Origin: an uncultured Pseudovibrio sp.
GTDB taxonomy: Bacteria > Pseudomonadota > Alphaproteobacteria > Rhizobiales > Stappiaceae
Assembly (NCBI GenBank): GCA_947502585.1
Contig: CANNAV010000032.1
Span: 1-33,882, forward strand
Direction: 5' to 3'
Length of the DNA: 33,882 nucleotides
This document shows, piece by piece, positions 1 to 7,473 of this stretch (position 1 is its first letter; the number at the start of each line of letters is the position of its first letter). The notes beneath the pieces were generated by a model, which did not search any database, was not told the origin of the DNA, and saw only the letters and a program-made list of their open reading frames with translations. Both the position numbers and the translations under genes were made by a program.

Positions 1-66
1 CAGATTCCATCAGGGCCAGAGGCAATGCCTCACTAAAAGGCCGGATACATACATGCAAATAACCAC

Positions 67-579
67 ATGCCAAAACCAAAAAACACCTTGCAAACAGGAG
101 TCGTCCATACATACCTACGACTTGATGTAGGTGGGATGCACAAGATTCTGTCTTTCATGGCTGAAAAAGTTGAAGACGGGTTTTGTAGTGTGGAAGAAAC
201 GCTTATCTTCCGCATGGAAGGTGCCCCAGGACGTTGGACGGGCTTCCCAAAGCCTGCGCTTGCGCGAAGGTGCCGATATCGCAGGCACTGGGATCTCAGG
301 TTATCAGGCATCATGCTGATTGCTGATACGAAAGACAAGGTGCGGAGCGAGCTGCTGGAGTGCGCAGCTGATCTTAAAGTGCCGGGCATGCTTGTTCGTG
401 GAGCAGCATCAGAGCTTGTGAATCAGGGCCATGTTGATGAATTTCCCGCAATGGTTCCCCATGCGCAATTCACAGATATGAAAAAAGCTGGTCATATTGT
501 GGCATGTGGTGTGAATGATATTCTCACTGCTGCGGTCATGCCATTTCTAAAAGAATACCATGCGAAAGCTTTAAATTAG
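67..579 (+). pseudogene. Decayed alpha/beta-hydrolase gene, 3' part
   Basis: The C-terminal half reads as the end of an alpha/beta hydrolase. It has a strand leading to VRGAASELV, where the family carries its acid loop, and then AGHIVACGVNDI, the usual catalytic-His segment. The middle is broken. GMHKILSFMAEKVEDGF and HWDLRL lie in one frame, but the linker expected between them (VPQDVGRASQSLRLREG, about 218-271) lies in the +1-shifted frame. That implies at least two compensating frameshifts or small deletions. No nucleophile elbow (GxSxG) is present upstream, so the N-terminal half is missing or lies outside the window. The frame is nominally open over 170 codons, so an annotator could call a full gene. 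I think it is a remnant. Family assignment is from remembered hydrolase sequence patterns. Confidence 0.6.
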
Positions 580-775
580 AATAATATTCTTCATTTAAGG
601 TGAAAGTAGTACCGATTTCTAATTTAATATGCAGGTTTAGTACGCGCTTTCTCTAATGGCTATACTGCGTGATGTATTGTAGCGAGTAAGTCATAGTGAC
701 TGGGTGGGGCCTGGATTGAGTCGGTTGCACCTATGTAGTGTCGAATAAGTCCTGTCTGTAAAGGAACATCCTTTC

Positions 776-1618
776 ATGGTGCAATTTTCTTCAAGTAGCC
801 CCAGGGAATTCGCATCGCATGATCCTGTTTGGGATCGCGTGAAAGCCGAAGCTCAGGCGATGGCCAGCTCTGAGCCTGCGCTTGCGTCTTTTGTGTATGA
901 GACGGTGCTGAACCATTCTTCCCTGGAGGAGGCGATTGTTCATCGTGTGGCTGACCGATTGGGCCATGTAGTTGTTTCTTCTTCTCTTATTCGTCAGACC
1001 TATCTGGATGTGCTTGATCAGGCTCCCGAGATTGTTCAGGCTTTCCGGGTTGACCTTAGCGCCGTCATTGATCGCGACCCCGCCTGTGACAGATTATTGG
1101 AACCTCTACTTTATTTTAAGGGGTTCCATGCGCTTCAAACGCACAGGTTAGCCAACTGGTTGTGGATGCGGGGGCGGGAAGATTTTGCGCTGTACCTGCA
1201 GAGCCGGTGCTCTGAAGTCTTTCAGATGGATATTCACCCACAGGTTCCAATTGGGAGAGGGGTCTTCTTTGACCATGGCACTGGCATTGTAGTTGGTGGA
1301 ACAGCGGTGATTGAAGACGACGTCTCCATTTTGCAAGGTGTGACACTTGGTGGTACGGGCAAGGTCACTGGCGACCGTCATCCGAAGATCCGTCAGGGCG
1401 TGCTGATAGGTGCAGGTGCCAAAGTTCTTGGTAATCTGGAAATTGGGCATTGCTCACGTGTTGCAGCAGGATCTGTAGTTCTAAAAGACGTTGGTCCATG
1501 CACTACGGTGGCAGGGGTTCCTGCCAGGGTTGTGGGTGAAGCCGGTTGCGACCAACCAGCCCTTGCCATGGACCAGATGATAGGTCAAGGACTTTCCTCG
1601 CAAAACAAACAAGGATAA
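776..1618 (+). CDS. cysE: Serine O-acetyltransferase
   Basis: Transfers acetyl from acetyl-CoA to L-serine, giving O-acetylserine, the first committed step of cysteine synthesis; cytosolic. The 280 residues show the helical SATase N-terminal domain (about 15-120) and a left-handed beta-helix of hexapeptide repeats (about 150-250). Family catalytic positions are present: Asp152 in MDIHP and His167 in FDHGTG. The acetyl-CoA-binding stretch GGTGKVTGDRHPKIR is also visible. The short C-terminal tail after the helix is the region that normally docks cysteine synthase and takes part in cysteine feedback; this tail is divergent. The ATG follows AAAGGAAC at a workable distance. A DUF3126 gene follows, the usual arrangement in alphaproteobacteria, and probably shares the transcript. 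Confidence 0.96.
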   Translation: MVQFSSSSPREFASHDPVWDRVKAEAQAMASSEPALASFVYETVLNHSSLEEAIVHRVADRLGHVVVSSSLIRQTYLDVLDQAPEIVQAFRVDLSAVIDRDPACDRLLEPLLYFKGFHALQTHRLANWLWMRGREDFALYLQSRCSEVFQMDIHPQVPIGRGVFFDHGTGIVVGGTAVIEDDVSILQGVTLGGTGKVTGDRHPKIRQGVLIGAGAKVLGNLEIGHCSRVAAGSVVLKDVGPCTTVAGVPARVVGEAGCDQPALAMDQMIGQGLSSQNKQG

Positions 1619-1700
1619 GCTGGTTTTCCAGGGTTGGCAGGACGATAAACCTGTATAGTTTGTGCTCCAGGTTTGAAGTGAAATTGGTAAGGAGACGGCT

Positions 1701-1916
1701 GTGAAGCCTGATGAAATTCGTAAGGTGCAAACCTACATGCGCAATACTTTCAAGTCGCCGGATCTTGAAGTGCGTGCGCGAGCTCGTAAAGATGATTCCG
1801 CAGAAGTTTATATCAATGACGAGTTTCTCGGTGTTATCTTCCGAGATGAGGAAGATGGCGAACTAAGCTGGAACTTCCAGATGGCTATCCTTGATATTGA
1901 TGTGGAAGGCCTCTAA
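1701..1916 (+). CDS. DUF3126 family protein
   Basis: A 71-residue soluble protein of the DUF3126 family, recognised by the MKPDEIRKVQTYMR opening, the central AEVYINDEFLGVIFRDEEDG and the terminal LDIDVEGL. The function of the family is not known. It is characteristic of alphaproteobacteria and usually sits immediately downstream of cysE, as here, with an 82-base gap. The start is a GTG preceded by GGAGACGGCT, a good ribosome binding site. A strong intrinsic terminator lies just after the stop, so this gene closes the cysE transcript. No signal peptide or membrane segment is present. Confidence 0.9.
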   Translation: MKPDEIRKVQTYMRNTFKSPDLEVRARARKDDSAEVYINDEFLGVIFRDEEDGELSWNFQMAILDIDVEGL

Positions 1917-1945
1917 GGCTTTACACAAAATCTGATAGGATTGAA

Positions 1946-1969
1946 GGGCTCCGTTGCGGGGCCCTTTTT
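1946..1969 (+). terminator. Intrinsic terminator after cysE-DUF3126
   Basis: GGGCTCC and GGGGCCC pair over seven positions (one G-U) around a five-base loop and run straight into TTTTT. It ends the cysE/DUF3126 transcript. Confidence 0.85.
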
Positions 1970-2179
1970 GCTTCAAAATGAGACGCTTGCGGGTTGCAGG
2001 CGTCCTGAATTGAAACAAATCAGAGCACGTATATCTGCCTGATATTCTTATGTGCTTTCCATATGTAAACATTAACAAGCTGTTAACTGGAGGATAGCAA
2101 AGGGCACAGGAATTGGTTTCAACTGCATACTAATGCATTTTAGCTGATTTGAACCAGCTGAGAGTGGGGGGGGAAGTGT

Positions 2180-2494
2180 ATGCCGGGCGATTTGTTACTG
2201 GCTGCGTTTATAGCGGCTTCTGGTTTTATCACCGCTGGTGTTCTGGGTAGTTTCTATCAGTTAGTGACAGGCGAGCCGCCGCGTTTTTTTGTTGAGATGA
2301 AAGGGCCTTTTTCCTGGCTTATTGTAGTCGGGTTATGGCTTGTTGCTGGCCCATTCATATTTATGCGCAATGCGATCCAGGGTTATTACCGGGATATGTT
2401 TAGTCCCACGATGTTGGCAGCAGCGGGAGGGCTTACCGTCATGTGGAGCATTCTTTCCGGAACGTTTGTTTTGAGCTTTCTCTTGGTACTTTGA
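2180..2494 (+). CDS. Small conserved integral membrane protein
   Basis: The 104 residues contain three hydrophobic spans: about 4-28, 44-63 and 78-103. Between them lie a conserved-looking LVTGEPPRFFVE loop and a GPFIFMRNAIQGYYR segment. The overall look (TGEPPRF loop, GPxIxMRNA motif, about 100 residues) matches uncharacterised inner-membrane proteins that I associate with Hyphomicrobiales and relatives. I cannot name a function. The ATG follows GGGGGGAAG at good spacing. It lies between the cysE terminator and the gamma-carbonic-anhydrase-like gene, with 55 bases to the latter, so the two could be co-transcribed. Confidence 0.8.
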   Translation: MPGDLLLAAFIAASGFITAGVLGSFYQLVTGEPPRFFVEMKGPFSWLIVVGLWLVAGPFIFMRNAIQGYYRDMFSPTMLAAAGGLTVMWSILSGTFVLSFLLVL

Positions 2495-2549
2495 ATAAGC
2501 CGTATGCTAGATTGTGCCGGATTTGATTTGTGCAATCTAGGAGAAACTT

Positions 2550-3077
2550 TTGCCTTTTTATAAGCTTGGAGAGAGAAGCCCTGATGTTCCTGACAATGGA
2601 AACTACTGGGTCGCGCCATGTGCGAGTCTGATTGGGCATGTGCAGCTGGATGAAGAAGCTAATATTTGGTTCGGTGTTATTTTGCGCGGCGACAACGAGT
2701 TAATCCAAATTGGCGCACGTTCCAACATTCAGGACGGATCGGTTCTTCATACAGATCTGGGGCATCCGTTGGTTGTCGGGGCAAACTGCACGGTTGGTCA
2801 CAGAGCGATTTTGCATGGATGCACTGTGGGGGAGGGATCGCTTATCGGTATGGGAGCGACAATCCTGAATGGAGCCAAAATTGGGAAGGGTTGTATTGTT
2901 GGAGCAAATGCACTTGTTCCCGAAGGCAAGGTTATTCCAGACGGCTCTCTGGTTGTAGGAGTGCCGGGTAAGGTTGTTCGTGGGTTGGATGATGAAGCGC
3001 AGGCAATGCTGATCCGCTCAGCAGATGGTTATGTGATGAATGCGCAGCGCTTTAAAGAGCAGATGGTTGAACTCTGA
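2550..3077 (+). CDS. Gamma-carbonic-anhydrase-like hexapeptide protein
   Basis: A 175-residue left-handed beta-helix protein of the gamma-CA/YrdA/PaaY type. The three zinc-ligand histidines of the family are in place: His67 (VLHTD), His84 (TVGHRA) and His89 (ILHGC). The usual RGDN motif (residues 46-49) and the C-terminal helix that packs on the trimer are also present. Known relatives are metal-binding trimers. Some have carbonic anhydrase or thioesterase activity, but many small bacterial members show little activity, so the substrate is not settled by sequence. The start is a TTG with AGGAGAAA eight to nine bases upstream, the only good ribosome binding site here. Cytosolic. Confidence 0.9.
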   Translation: MPFYKLGERSPDVPDNGNYWVAPCASLIGHVQLDEEANIWFGVILRGDNELIQIGARSNIQDGSVLHTDLGHPLVVGANCTVGHRAILHGCTVGEGSLIGMGATILNGAKIGKGCIVGANALVPEGKVIPDGSLVVGVPGKVVRGLDDEAQAMLIRSADGYVMNAQRFKEQMVEL

Positions 3078-3155
3078 AGCCATTGCGATTTTTGAACATA
3101 AAACAAGCCACGGATATTTTCCGCCGCTTTGTTAATTGCAGGGTCCCTGGTTGCT

Positions 3156-3776
3156 TCATTCCGGGATACTTGCCACGGTGGCGACGCGTTTGTCAGAAAT
3201 GGCAGACCAGGCCGCGGCATGGCGAGCGGACTGTCGTTTCACGTATCGGTATGGGGTTGAGTACCAGGGCAAGATCGAAGAGGTCTGATTGTCGAGGATG
3301 AGATCTCCCTGGTCTGTGCGTACGCTTAGGACTGCGTGCCCGCTATTGTTCAGATCTTTCACAACTGTTATGAGCAGGGAGCTTGGTGGCCAGCCCAGAG
3401 CGATGAGATTCCGCTGCTTTTCCAGAACGTATTCTTCGCAATCACCTGCACCTTGCGGGTATGTCCAGTACTCGCGCACTCCGAACAGTTGCTCATCTGT
3501 TACCGGGCGAACTTGTGTGTTGATTAAGGCGTTTACATCCTGCAACTCCTGCCAACGCTCTTTGGTCAGACGACCAACCAACGGCGTGTTGGTGCCATAG
3601 CGGCACTGTTGCGGGTAGTTTTGGCAGAAATCGATATGTCCAGCAGGGGCACTGGCTGGTCCGATAACTGGCATAAAACGTCCTGGAACTTGCTCAGCAT
3701 GTGCCTGAGACAGGCTGATTACTCCGCTTACCGCGATACCCAAAACACCTTTCGCTAACAGCTTATGCTCAATCAC
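3156..3776 (-). CDS. Transglutaminase-like cysteine peptidase (BTLCP), exported
   Basis: Member of the bacterial transglutaminase-like cysteine proteinase family (PF06035, formerly DUF920). The catalytic triad expected for the family is visible: Cys113 in AGDCEEYVLEKQ, His147 in SGHAVLSV and Asp162 in LILDNQ. An N-terminal signal peptide ends near SLSQAHA (about 27), so it is exported to the periplasm. The best-studied relative, LapG, cleaves a surface adhesin under c-di-GMP control, but most alphaproteobacterial copies, including this 206-residue one, have no known substrate. No LapD or adhesin gene is adjacent, although PilZ and PAS genes lie upstream on the same strand. The start is GTG with GGAGGGCG eight bases upstream. 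Confidence 0.9.
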   Translation of the reverse strand: MIEHKLLAKGVLGIAVSGVISLSQAHAEQVPGRFMPVIGPASAPAGHIDFCQNYPQQCRYGTNTPLVGRLTKERWQELQDVNALINTQVRPVTDEQLFGVREYWTYPQGAGDCEEYVLEKQRNLIALGWPPSSLLITVVKDLNNSGHAVLSVRTDQGDLILDNQTSSILPWYSTPYRYVKRQSARHAAAWSAISDKRVATVASIPE

Positions 3777-4130
3777 AAGTAGCGCCCTCCAATCATGGCT
3801 GGGTCTACTTTCCTTCGTGCAGTTTTATTTGGTTATAATTCATGAATTAAGTATTTAATCAAAATTAAAAGAAAGTTTCGTTTATATTAATATAAAATAT
3901 ATTAAAATAAAATTCAAAATTAAATTAATATATTATTATGAATAAAATCCCGCGGGGAACTGGGATTTTTGATGAGATGTTTTGCGAGTACTATGGTTTA
4001 ATTGCAGTTAAGCAAAGAGATGATATAGGAAGTTATGCCAAGTGCATATAATTCCCGCTGCGAATATTTTTTAAATTTATCGAAACTGAGGCTTAACCGA
4101 TGAAAAGACAGGAATTGGTTTGGCTGTGAT
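3777..4130. other. AT-rich intergenic region with one hairpin
   Basis: About 350 bases between two minus-strand genes with no convincing gene. Positions 3830-3945 are very AT-rich and should hold the promoter of the cysteine peptidase gene. At 3944-3969 AAAATCCC pairs with GGGATTTT around a ten-base loop. Flanking T runs on both strands make it a possible bidirectional terminator, perhaps for the PilZ transcript, although it lies about 160 bases past that stop codon. Confidence 0.55.
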
Positions 4131-4766
4131 TTATTGCTTTTCAGCGTTGGAGATATGCTGCTCCAGCAACTCCTTATTCTGGACGGTTGCGAATTCAACT
4201 GCGACGCCGTCTTCGAAGTGACGAACGATCCGCGTCCGCATCTTGCCAAGAGTGATTGGTGTTCCAAGTGCCGGACGTACATCTGTCTTGAGTGCCGCGC
4301 CTGAAAGGGAGACATCTACAATGCGGCAGGGGTATTCTCTGCCGTCTGATAAAATAATCGTGCTGACCGGGTTCTTTGGAGTAAATCGATCAAATCTGCG
4401 ATCTTCCGGCAGATTGAGCTCGTCTTTGTTTGCCAGCCAAATAAGGACAGATGCCAGTTTATCGCGCTTACGTGCGCTGGCATTAAGGGTCATCACGAAA
4501 CCAGCGCCGATCTCGCGGACGACCTTTCCTTCAATACGACCAATGTGATCTAGATAAGCAACAACGCGCTCGCCAACTTCGCCCATAACCGGAGATATAA
4601 AGGCGGCACCACCAAGAGACATGTTGACCACCTGGCAAGGATACTCACGTCGGTTTTCCAGCATGAAACGGCCAAGCACGTTGATTTCTACGCGAGAAAA
4701 ACGGCGTCTGTCAGGTGCTTTTGCTGCCAGTGCAGCAATTCTGTTGGTCGCGGTGCTGCCTGCCAT
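4131..4766 (-). CDS. Tandem PilZ-domain protein, putative c-di-GMP receptor
   Basis: Two PilZ domains in a row. In the 211-residue version starting MAGSTATN, the first domain opens with RRRFSRV (RxxxR) and continues to NMSLGGAAF (N/DxSxxG). The second has RRFDRF and DVSLSGAALK. These are the two c-di-GMP-contacting motifs of PilZ domains, and both copies look intact, so ligand binding is a reasonable inference. There is no enzymatic domain. An in-frame TTG at 4808 would add 14 residues but has no ribosome binding site; the ATG at 4766 has only a close AGGA. The start is therefore uncertain. The PAS_5 gene lies 105 bases upstream on the same strand and may be co-transcribed. Confidence 0.88.
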   Translation of the reverse strand: MAGSTATNRIAALAAKAPDRRRFSRVEINVLGRFMLENRREYPCQVVNMSLGGAAFISPVMGEVGERVVAYLDHIGRIEGKVVREIGAGFVMTLNASARKRDKLASVLIWLANKDELNLPEDRRFDRFTPKNPVSTIILSDGREYPCRIVDVSLSGAALKTDVRPALGTPITLGKMRTRIVRHFEDGVAVEFATVQNKELLEQHISNAEKQ

Positions 4767-4871
4767 TTTCCTGAAAATCCCAAGTACGCGATTATTGCTT
4801 AGTAACAAACTTGGGTAACACCCTAAGAAAGCAAAGTTAACAGAATGGTAACTTTGGCGCGGCTAACGGGC

Positions 4872-5600
4872 CTAATTTTTACCACCATCAACAACTCTAA
4901 GGTGTCGGACCTGTCGGCTGTTTGGAATTGCGACAGGTCCTGGTGCCGCTGAATGTCCCAACGGAGTTCCGCAACCGACTCCTGGTTCCATCAGGCTAAC
5001 AGCACGATGCGTCGGAGTACAAAAATGTGGGGCGAAGTCATTTTCCTTACTGAAGAGAGGAGCATCCTCATCTGGCCAGATTAACCTCAGGCTGATGATT
5101 TTTTGCCAGCAGATGGCCTGAACGCCAAGCCAGAACGGGCGTTTGAGCGGAGCTATACATCCAAGAATGCGCGTGCATCCTTCACCCTGAACACGGATTG
5201 GCAGGAGCAGGAGCTCCAGATCTACTGACTGGCCTATTTCAGTCGTGCCCGTGAAGCTGATTACTGCGGCAGCGCCATCCTGCGTTATTGCAGAGAGCAT
5301 GGCTGCGACGGATTGCTGATCTTTCTCATCCCAGCCATCAAGGAAACTGCGCCCTTTCAGTTCACGACAGAACAGAGAGCACAATCTTGTCCCTGCGAGA
5401 CGGAACCTGAAACTGTTCTGCTGTGCCAGTTCCAGAATAAAAGTATCGCCCAGAACACTTTTGATTGCAGAGGGTTGAATGTCACCGCGTTCTGGAGCTG
5501 GTCGTTCGGCCCGAATTTCGTCCCAGTATTCAAAGAGTATCCGTGATACGCCGTGTTTCATAATCCCGCTTTCCCCAGTCTGCTCATTGGGTTTTCCCAT
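4872..5600 (-). CDS. PAS_5 domain protein
   Basis: A 242-residue protein carrying the PAS_5 domain (PF07310), recognised by the SRILFEYWDEIRAERPAPERGDI opening followed by IKSVLGDTFILEL and the FRLAGTRLCSLFCRELKG core (residues about 18-150). The C-terminal 80 residues are low in recognisable structure. The family is common in alphaproteobacteria, and no output domain is fused. The usual suggestion is a sensory or partner-binding role, but no ligand is established. The ATG has AAAGGACA ten bases upstream. It precedes the tandem-PilZ gene in the same direction, an arrangement that suggests a shared signalling or motility-related function (inference). Confidence 0.88.
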   Translation of the reverse strand: MGKPNEQTGESGIMKHGVSRILFEYWDEIRAERPAPERGDIQPSAIKSVLGDTFILELAQQNSFRFRLAGTRLCSLFCRELKGRSFLDGWDEKDQQSVAAMLSAITQDGAAAVISFTGTTEIGQSVDLELLLLPIRVQGEGCTRILGCIAPLKRPFWLGVQAICWQKIISLRLIWPDEDAPLFSKENDFAPHFCTPTHRAVSLMEPGVGCGTPLGHSAAPGPVAIPNSRQVRHLRVVDGGKN

Positions 5601-6017
5601 TGGGGTAAGTGTCCTTTTTATGGACAGCTTTAACTATCCTCTGGTCTATGGTGGGGAATAAGTATGGAGTATGCTAGGTTAGGAATATCATAAAAAATTA
5701 TTAAAATATTAATCTTGATAAGTAGTTTAAATTGTGTTGACTGGCAGCTTGTTTAGTCTGGATTACAGTTGTCTCATCTGAACCCATAAGAGTTGAGCTG
5801 TTGATGGTGGTAAACCAAGGCTTTAGGTATTTCGCGTGCTGATAAAAGGCAGAAAACAAACGCCTGACGGGGAGAAACTCCGATAAACCGTCAGTGCCTG
5901 GGGTAGTGCTGGCCGTTTATTGTTTTCATTTGCTCCGTACATTTTGCAGTAAACCTTGCGAAGCGTGCCAGGTTGTCTTAGTTCAAAATGACACAATAAT
6001 TTTGGACCTGTAATCAA
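5601..6017. other. Intergenic region between PAS gene and rhomboid gene
   Basis: A divergent 417-base region that must hold promoters for the PAS gene (minus) and the rhomboid gene (plus). Positions 5690-5730 are AT-rich, and a TTGACT occurs at 5736, but no clean paired -10 was seen. The only striking content is the multi-stem element described at 5852-5927. I see no credible protein gene here. Confidence 0.5.
5852..5927. other. Nested inverted repeats, possible structured RNA
   Basis: An outer arm GAAAAC-AAACG (5852-5862) pairs with CGTTT-ATT-GTTTTC (5914-5927), leaving a three-base bulge. Inside it, CTGACGG (5864-5870) pairs perfectly with CCGTCAG (5888-5894) and itself encloses GGAG-AAA-CTCC (5871-5881). 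A weaker GCC/GGC pair occupies 5896-5913. The layout resembles a three-way junction. The strand is undecided: on + it would be the rhomboid gene leader; on minus the perfect hairpin is followed by a T-rich stretch. No known RNA family was recognised. Confidence 0.4.
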
Positions 6018-6788
6018 ATGAACCAATCCAATGAAGAGCATCTGGCACCGCACGGCCCCGACTTTCAAAGACCAGCGCGGGAGCCGATGTTTAATCTGCC
6101 AGCCGTGGTTGTCGGGCTGTCTCTGATTTTTATTGGGATACATCTGGTTCGCGCTTATGTGTTGACGCCCAACGCAGATTTGCAGACGCTGCTTTTGTTT
6201 GCGTTCTGGCCTTTTCGATATCTTAGCGGATCTATGGCTGAATATTCCTGGCCAGGTGAAACTGTTTCGGCGATCTGGAGTTTTTTGACCTACGGGTTTT
6301 TGCACGGCAGTGCGGAGCATGTTGGGTTCAATGTACTGTGGATGGCAGTATTTGGAAGTGCTGTTGCACGACGTTTCGGTGCAGCCCGCTTTCTGCTCCT
6401 ATCTGCTGTTTGTGCTGTTGCCGGAGCCGTGGCTCACCTTGCTACTAATTGGGGGCAGAGTATCCCGTTGATTGGTGCGTCGGCGGCTGTGTCAGGGCAG
6501 ATGGCAGCTTCCCTGCGCTTTATCTTTGAAGCTGGCGGCCCGATGGGTTCGTTCCGGCGCCATGATAATGCGGCCTATTCTGTCCCTGCGCGACCCTTGA
6601 TGAAAGCACTGAGCGACCGCCGTGTCCTCAGCTTCATTCTGGTTTGGTTTGGTCTGAACGCCTTGTTCGGCATGTGGTCCGCGCCAATTGTGGGCGAGGG
6701 GGTCAGTATTGCGTGGCAAGCTCACGTAGGTGGATTTGTTGCTGGATTGATTTTATTCCGGTTATTGGATCCGATTAAGCAGCGTTGA
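6018..6788 (+). CDS. Rhomboid family intramembrane serine protease
   Basis: Intramembrane protease cleaving transmembrane helices of membrane proteins; located in the inner membrane. The 256 residues carry the rhomboid hallmarks: HGSAEHVGFN with His101 and Asn105 of the HxxxN motif, nucleophile Ser155 in IGASAAVSG (GxSx), and His236 in WQAHVGGFVAG, the Ser-His dyad partner. About six hydrophobic spans are visible, with a cytosolic N-terminus of about 25 residues and a charged loop at about 174-195. The active site therefore looks intact. The ribosome binding site is weak (TTTGGACC 10-15 bases upstream). The substrate cannot be guessed. The gene stands alone, 157 bases before the CBS gene. Confidence 0.92.
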   Translation: MNQSNEEHLAPHGPDFQRPAREPMFNLPAVVVGLSLIFIGIHLVRAYVLTPNADLQTLLLFAFWPFRYLSGSMAEYSWPGETVSAIWSFLTYGFLHGSAEHVGFNVLWMAVFGSAVARRFGAARFLLLSAVCAVAGAVAHLATNWGQSIPLIGASAAVSGQMAASLRFIFEAGGPMGSFRRHDNAAYSVPARPLMKALSDRRVLSFILVWFGLNALFGMWSAPIVGEGVSIAWQAHVGGFVAGLILFRLLDPIKQR

Positions 6789-6945
6789 ATTGAGATGATT
6801 AATAGTCGGCTAACTGTATATGTTAAAAGCTGCTAAGTTGGTGACTAGGCAAGCATCGTTTTTTTGTGCCATGATACCCTAGGGTTTTATATATACTCTT
6901 CCTCTTTGAGAAAGAAGGGTGACATTAATAAACTAGGAGGTTGCC

Positions 6946-7377
6946 ATGACAGTTGCCGCTATATTGAACAGTAAAGGGCGGGACGTTTTTACGGAACCGA
7001 GCACACGTAGTTTAAGCGAAATCTGCGCATGTCTTGGTGGTCGCCGTGTAGGTGCGATTGTATTGTGTGATGAGCCGGATCTGATCGTTGGGATTGTGTC
7101 GGAACGTGATGTGGTTATGGCAATTTCCATGGAAGGAGCTGATGCACTTGGGCAACCTGTCAGCGACTACATGACCAAAGAGGTCGCCGTCTGCAACGAA
7201 ACTGATTCCGTGAATGGTGTCATGGCGCGTATGACTGAAGGGCGGTTCCGCCATATGCCGGTCGTGGAAAACGGAAAGCTGACCGGCCTGGTCTCAATCG
7301 GTGATATTGTGAAGTTCCGCATTGCTCAGGTTGAACGTGAAGCAGAAGATCTGCGGAGTTACATTCAGGCTGTATGA
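6946..7377 (+). CDS. CBS-domain pair protein
   Basis: A 143-residue cytosolic protein made almost entirely of two CBS motifs forming one Bateman module. CBS1 (about 8-70) ends GIVSERDVVMAI, and CBS2 (about 75-130) contains RHMPVVENGKLTGLVSIGDIV. Such stand-alone modules bind adenine nucleotides (AMP, ATP, NAD-type ligands) and act as energy sensors on partner proteins; neither ligand nor partner is known here. The C-terminal REAEDLRSYIQAV tail is typical of the small alphaproteobacterial form. The ATG follows AGGAGGTTGCC, an excellent ribosome binding site. An upstream region with GGGTTTTATATATACTC suggests its own promoter. Confidence 0.93.
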   Translation: MTVAAILNSKGRDVFTEPSTRSLSEICACLGGRRVGAIVLCDEPDLIVGIVSERDVVMAISMEGADALGQPVSDYMTKEVAVCNETDSVNGVMARMTEGRFRHMPVVENGKLTGLVSIGDIVKFRIAQVEREAEDLRSYIQAV

Positions 7378-7389
7378 TCTGCCCTAAAG

Positions 7390-7414
7390 CTGCTGTGCTT
7401 TTCAGGCACAGCAG
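7390..7414. terminator. Hairpin between convergent CBS and patatin genes
   Basis: CTGCTGTGC pairs perfectly with GCACAGCAG around a seven-base loop. It lies between two converging genes, so it is well placed to end both transcripts. Neither strand has a proper U-tract after it, so function as an intrinsic terminator is unproven. Confidence 0.45.
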
Positions 7415-7473
7415 TCCCAATCCTGCTATACTCTCATAAAACCACAGCAGCTGACGACTGTGTGTATTCATCG

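Noticed and set aside
1946-2179. Possible regulatory RNA after cysE terminator
   Set aside because: Beyond the terminator hairpin no further stable symmetrical structure was seen.
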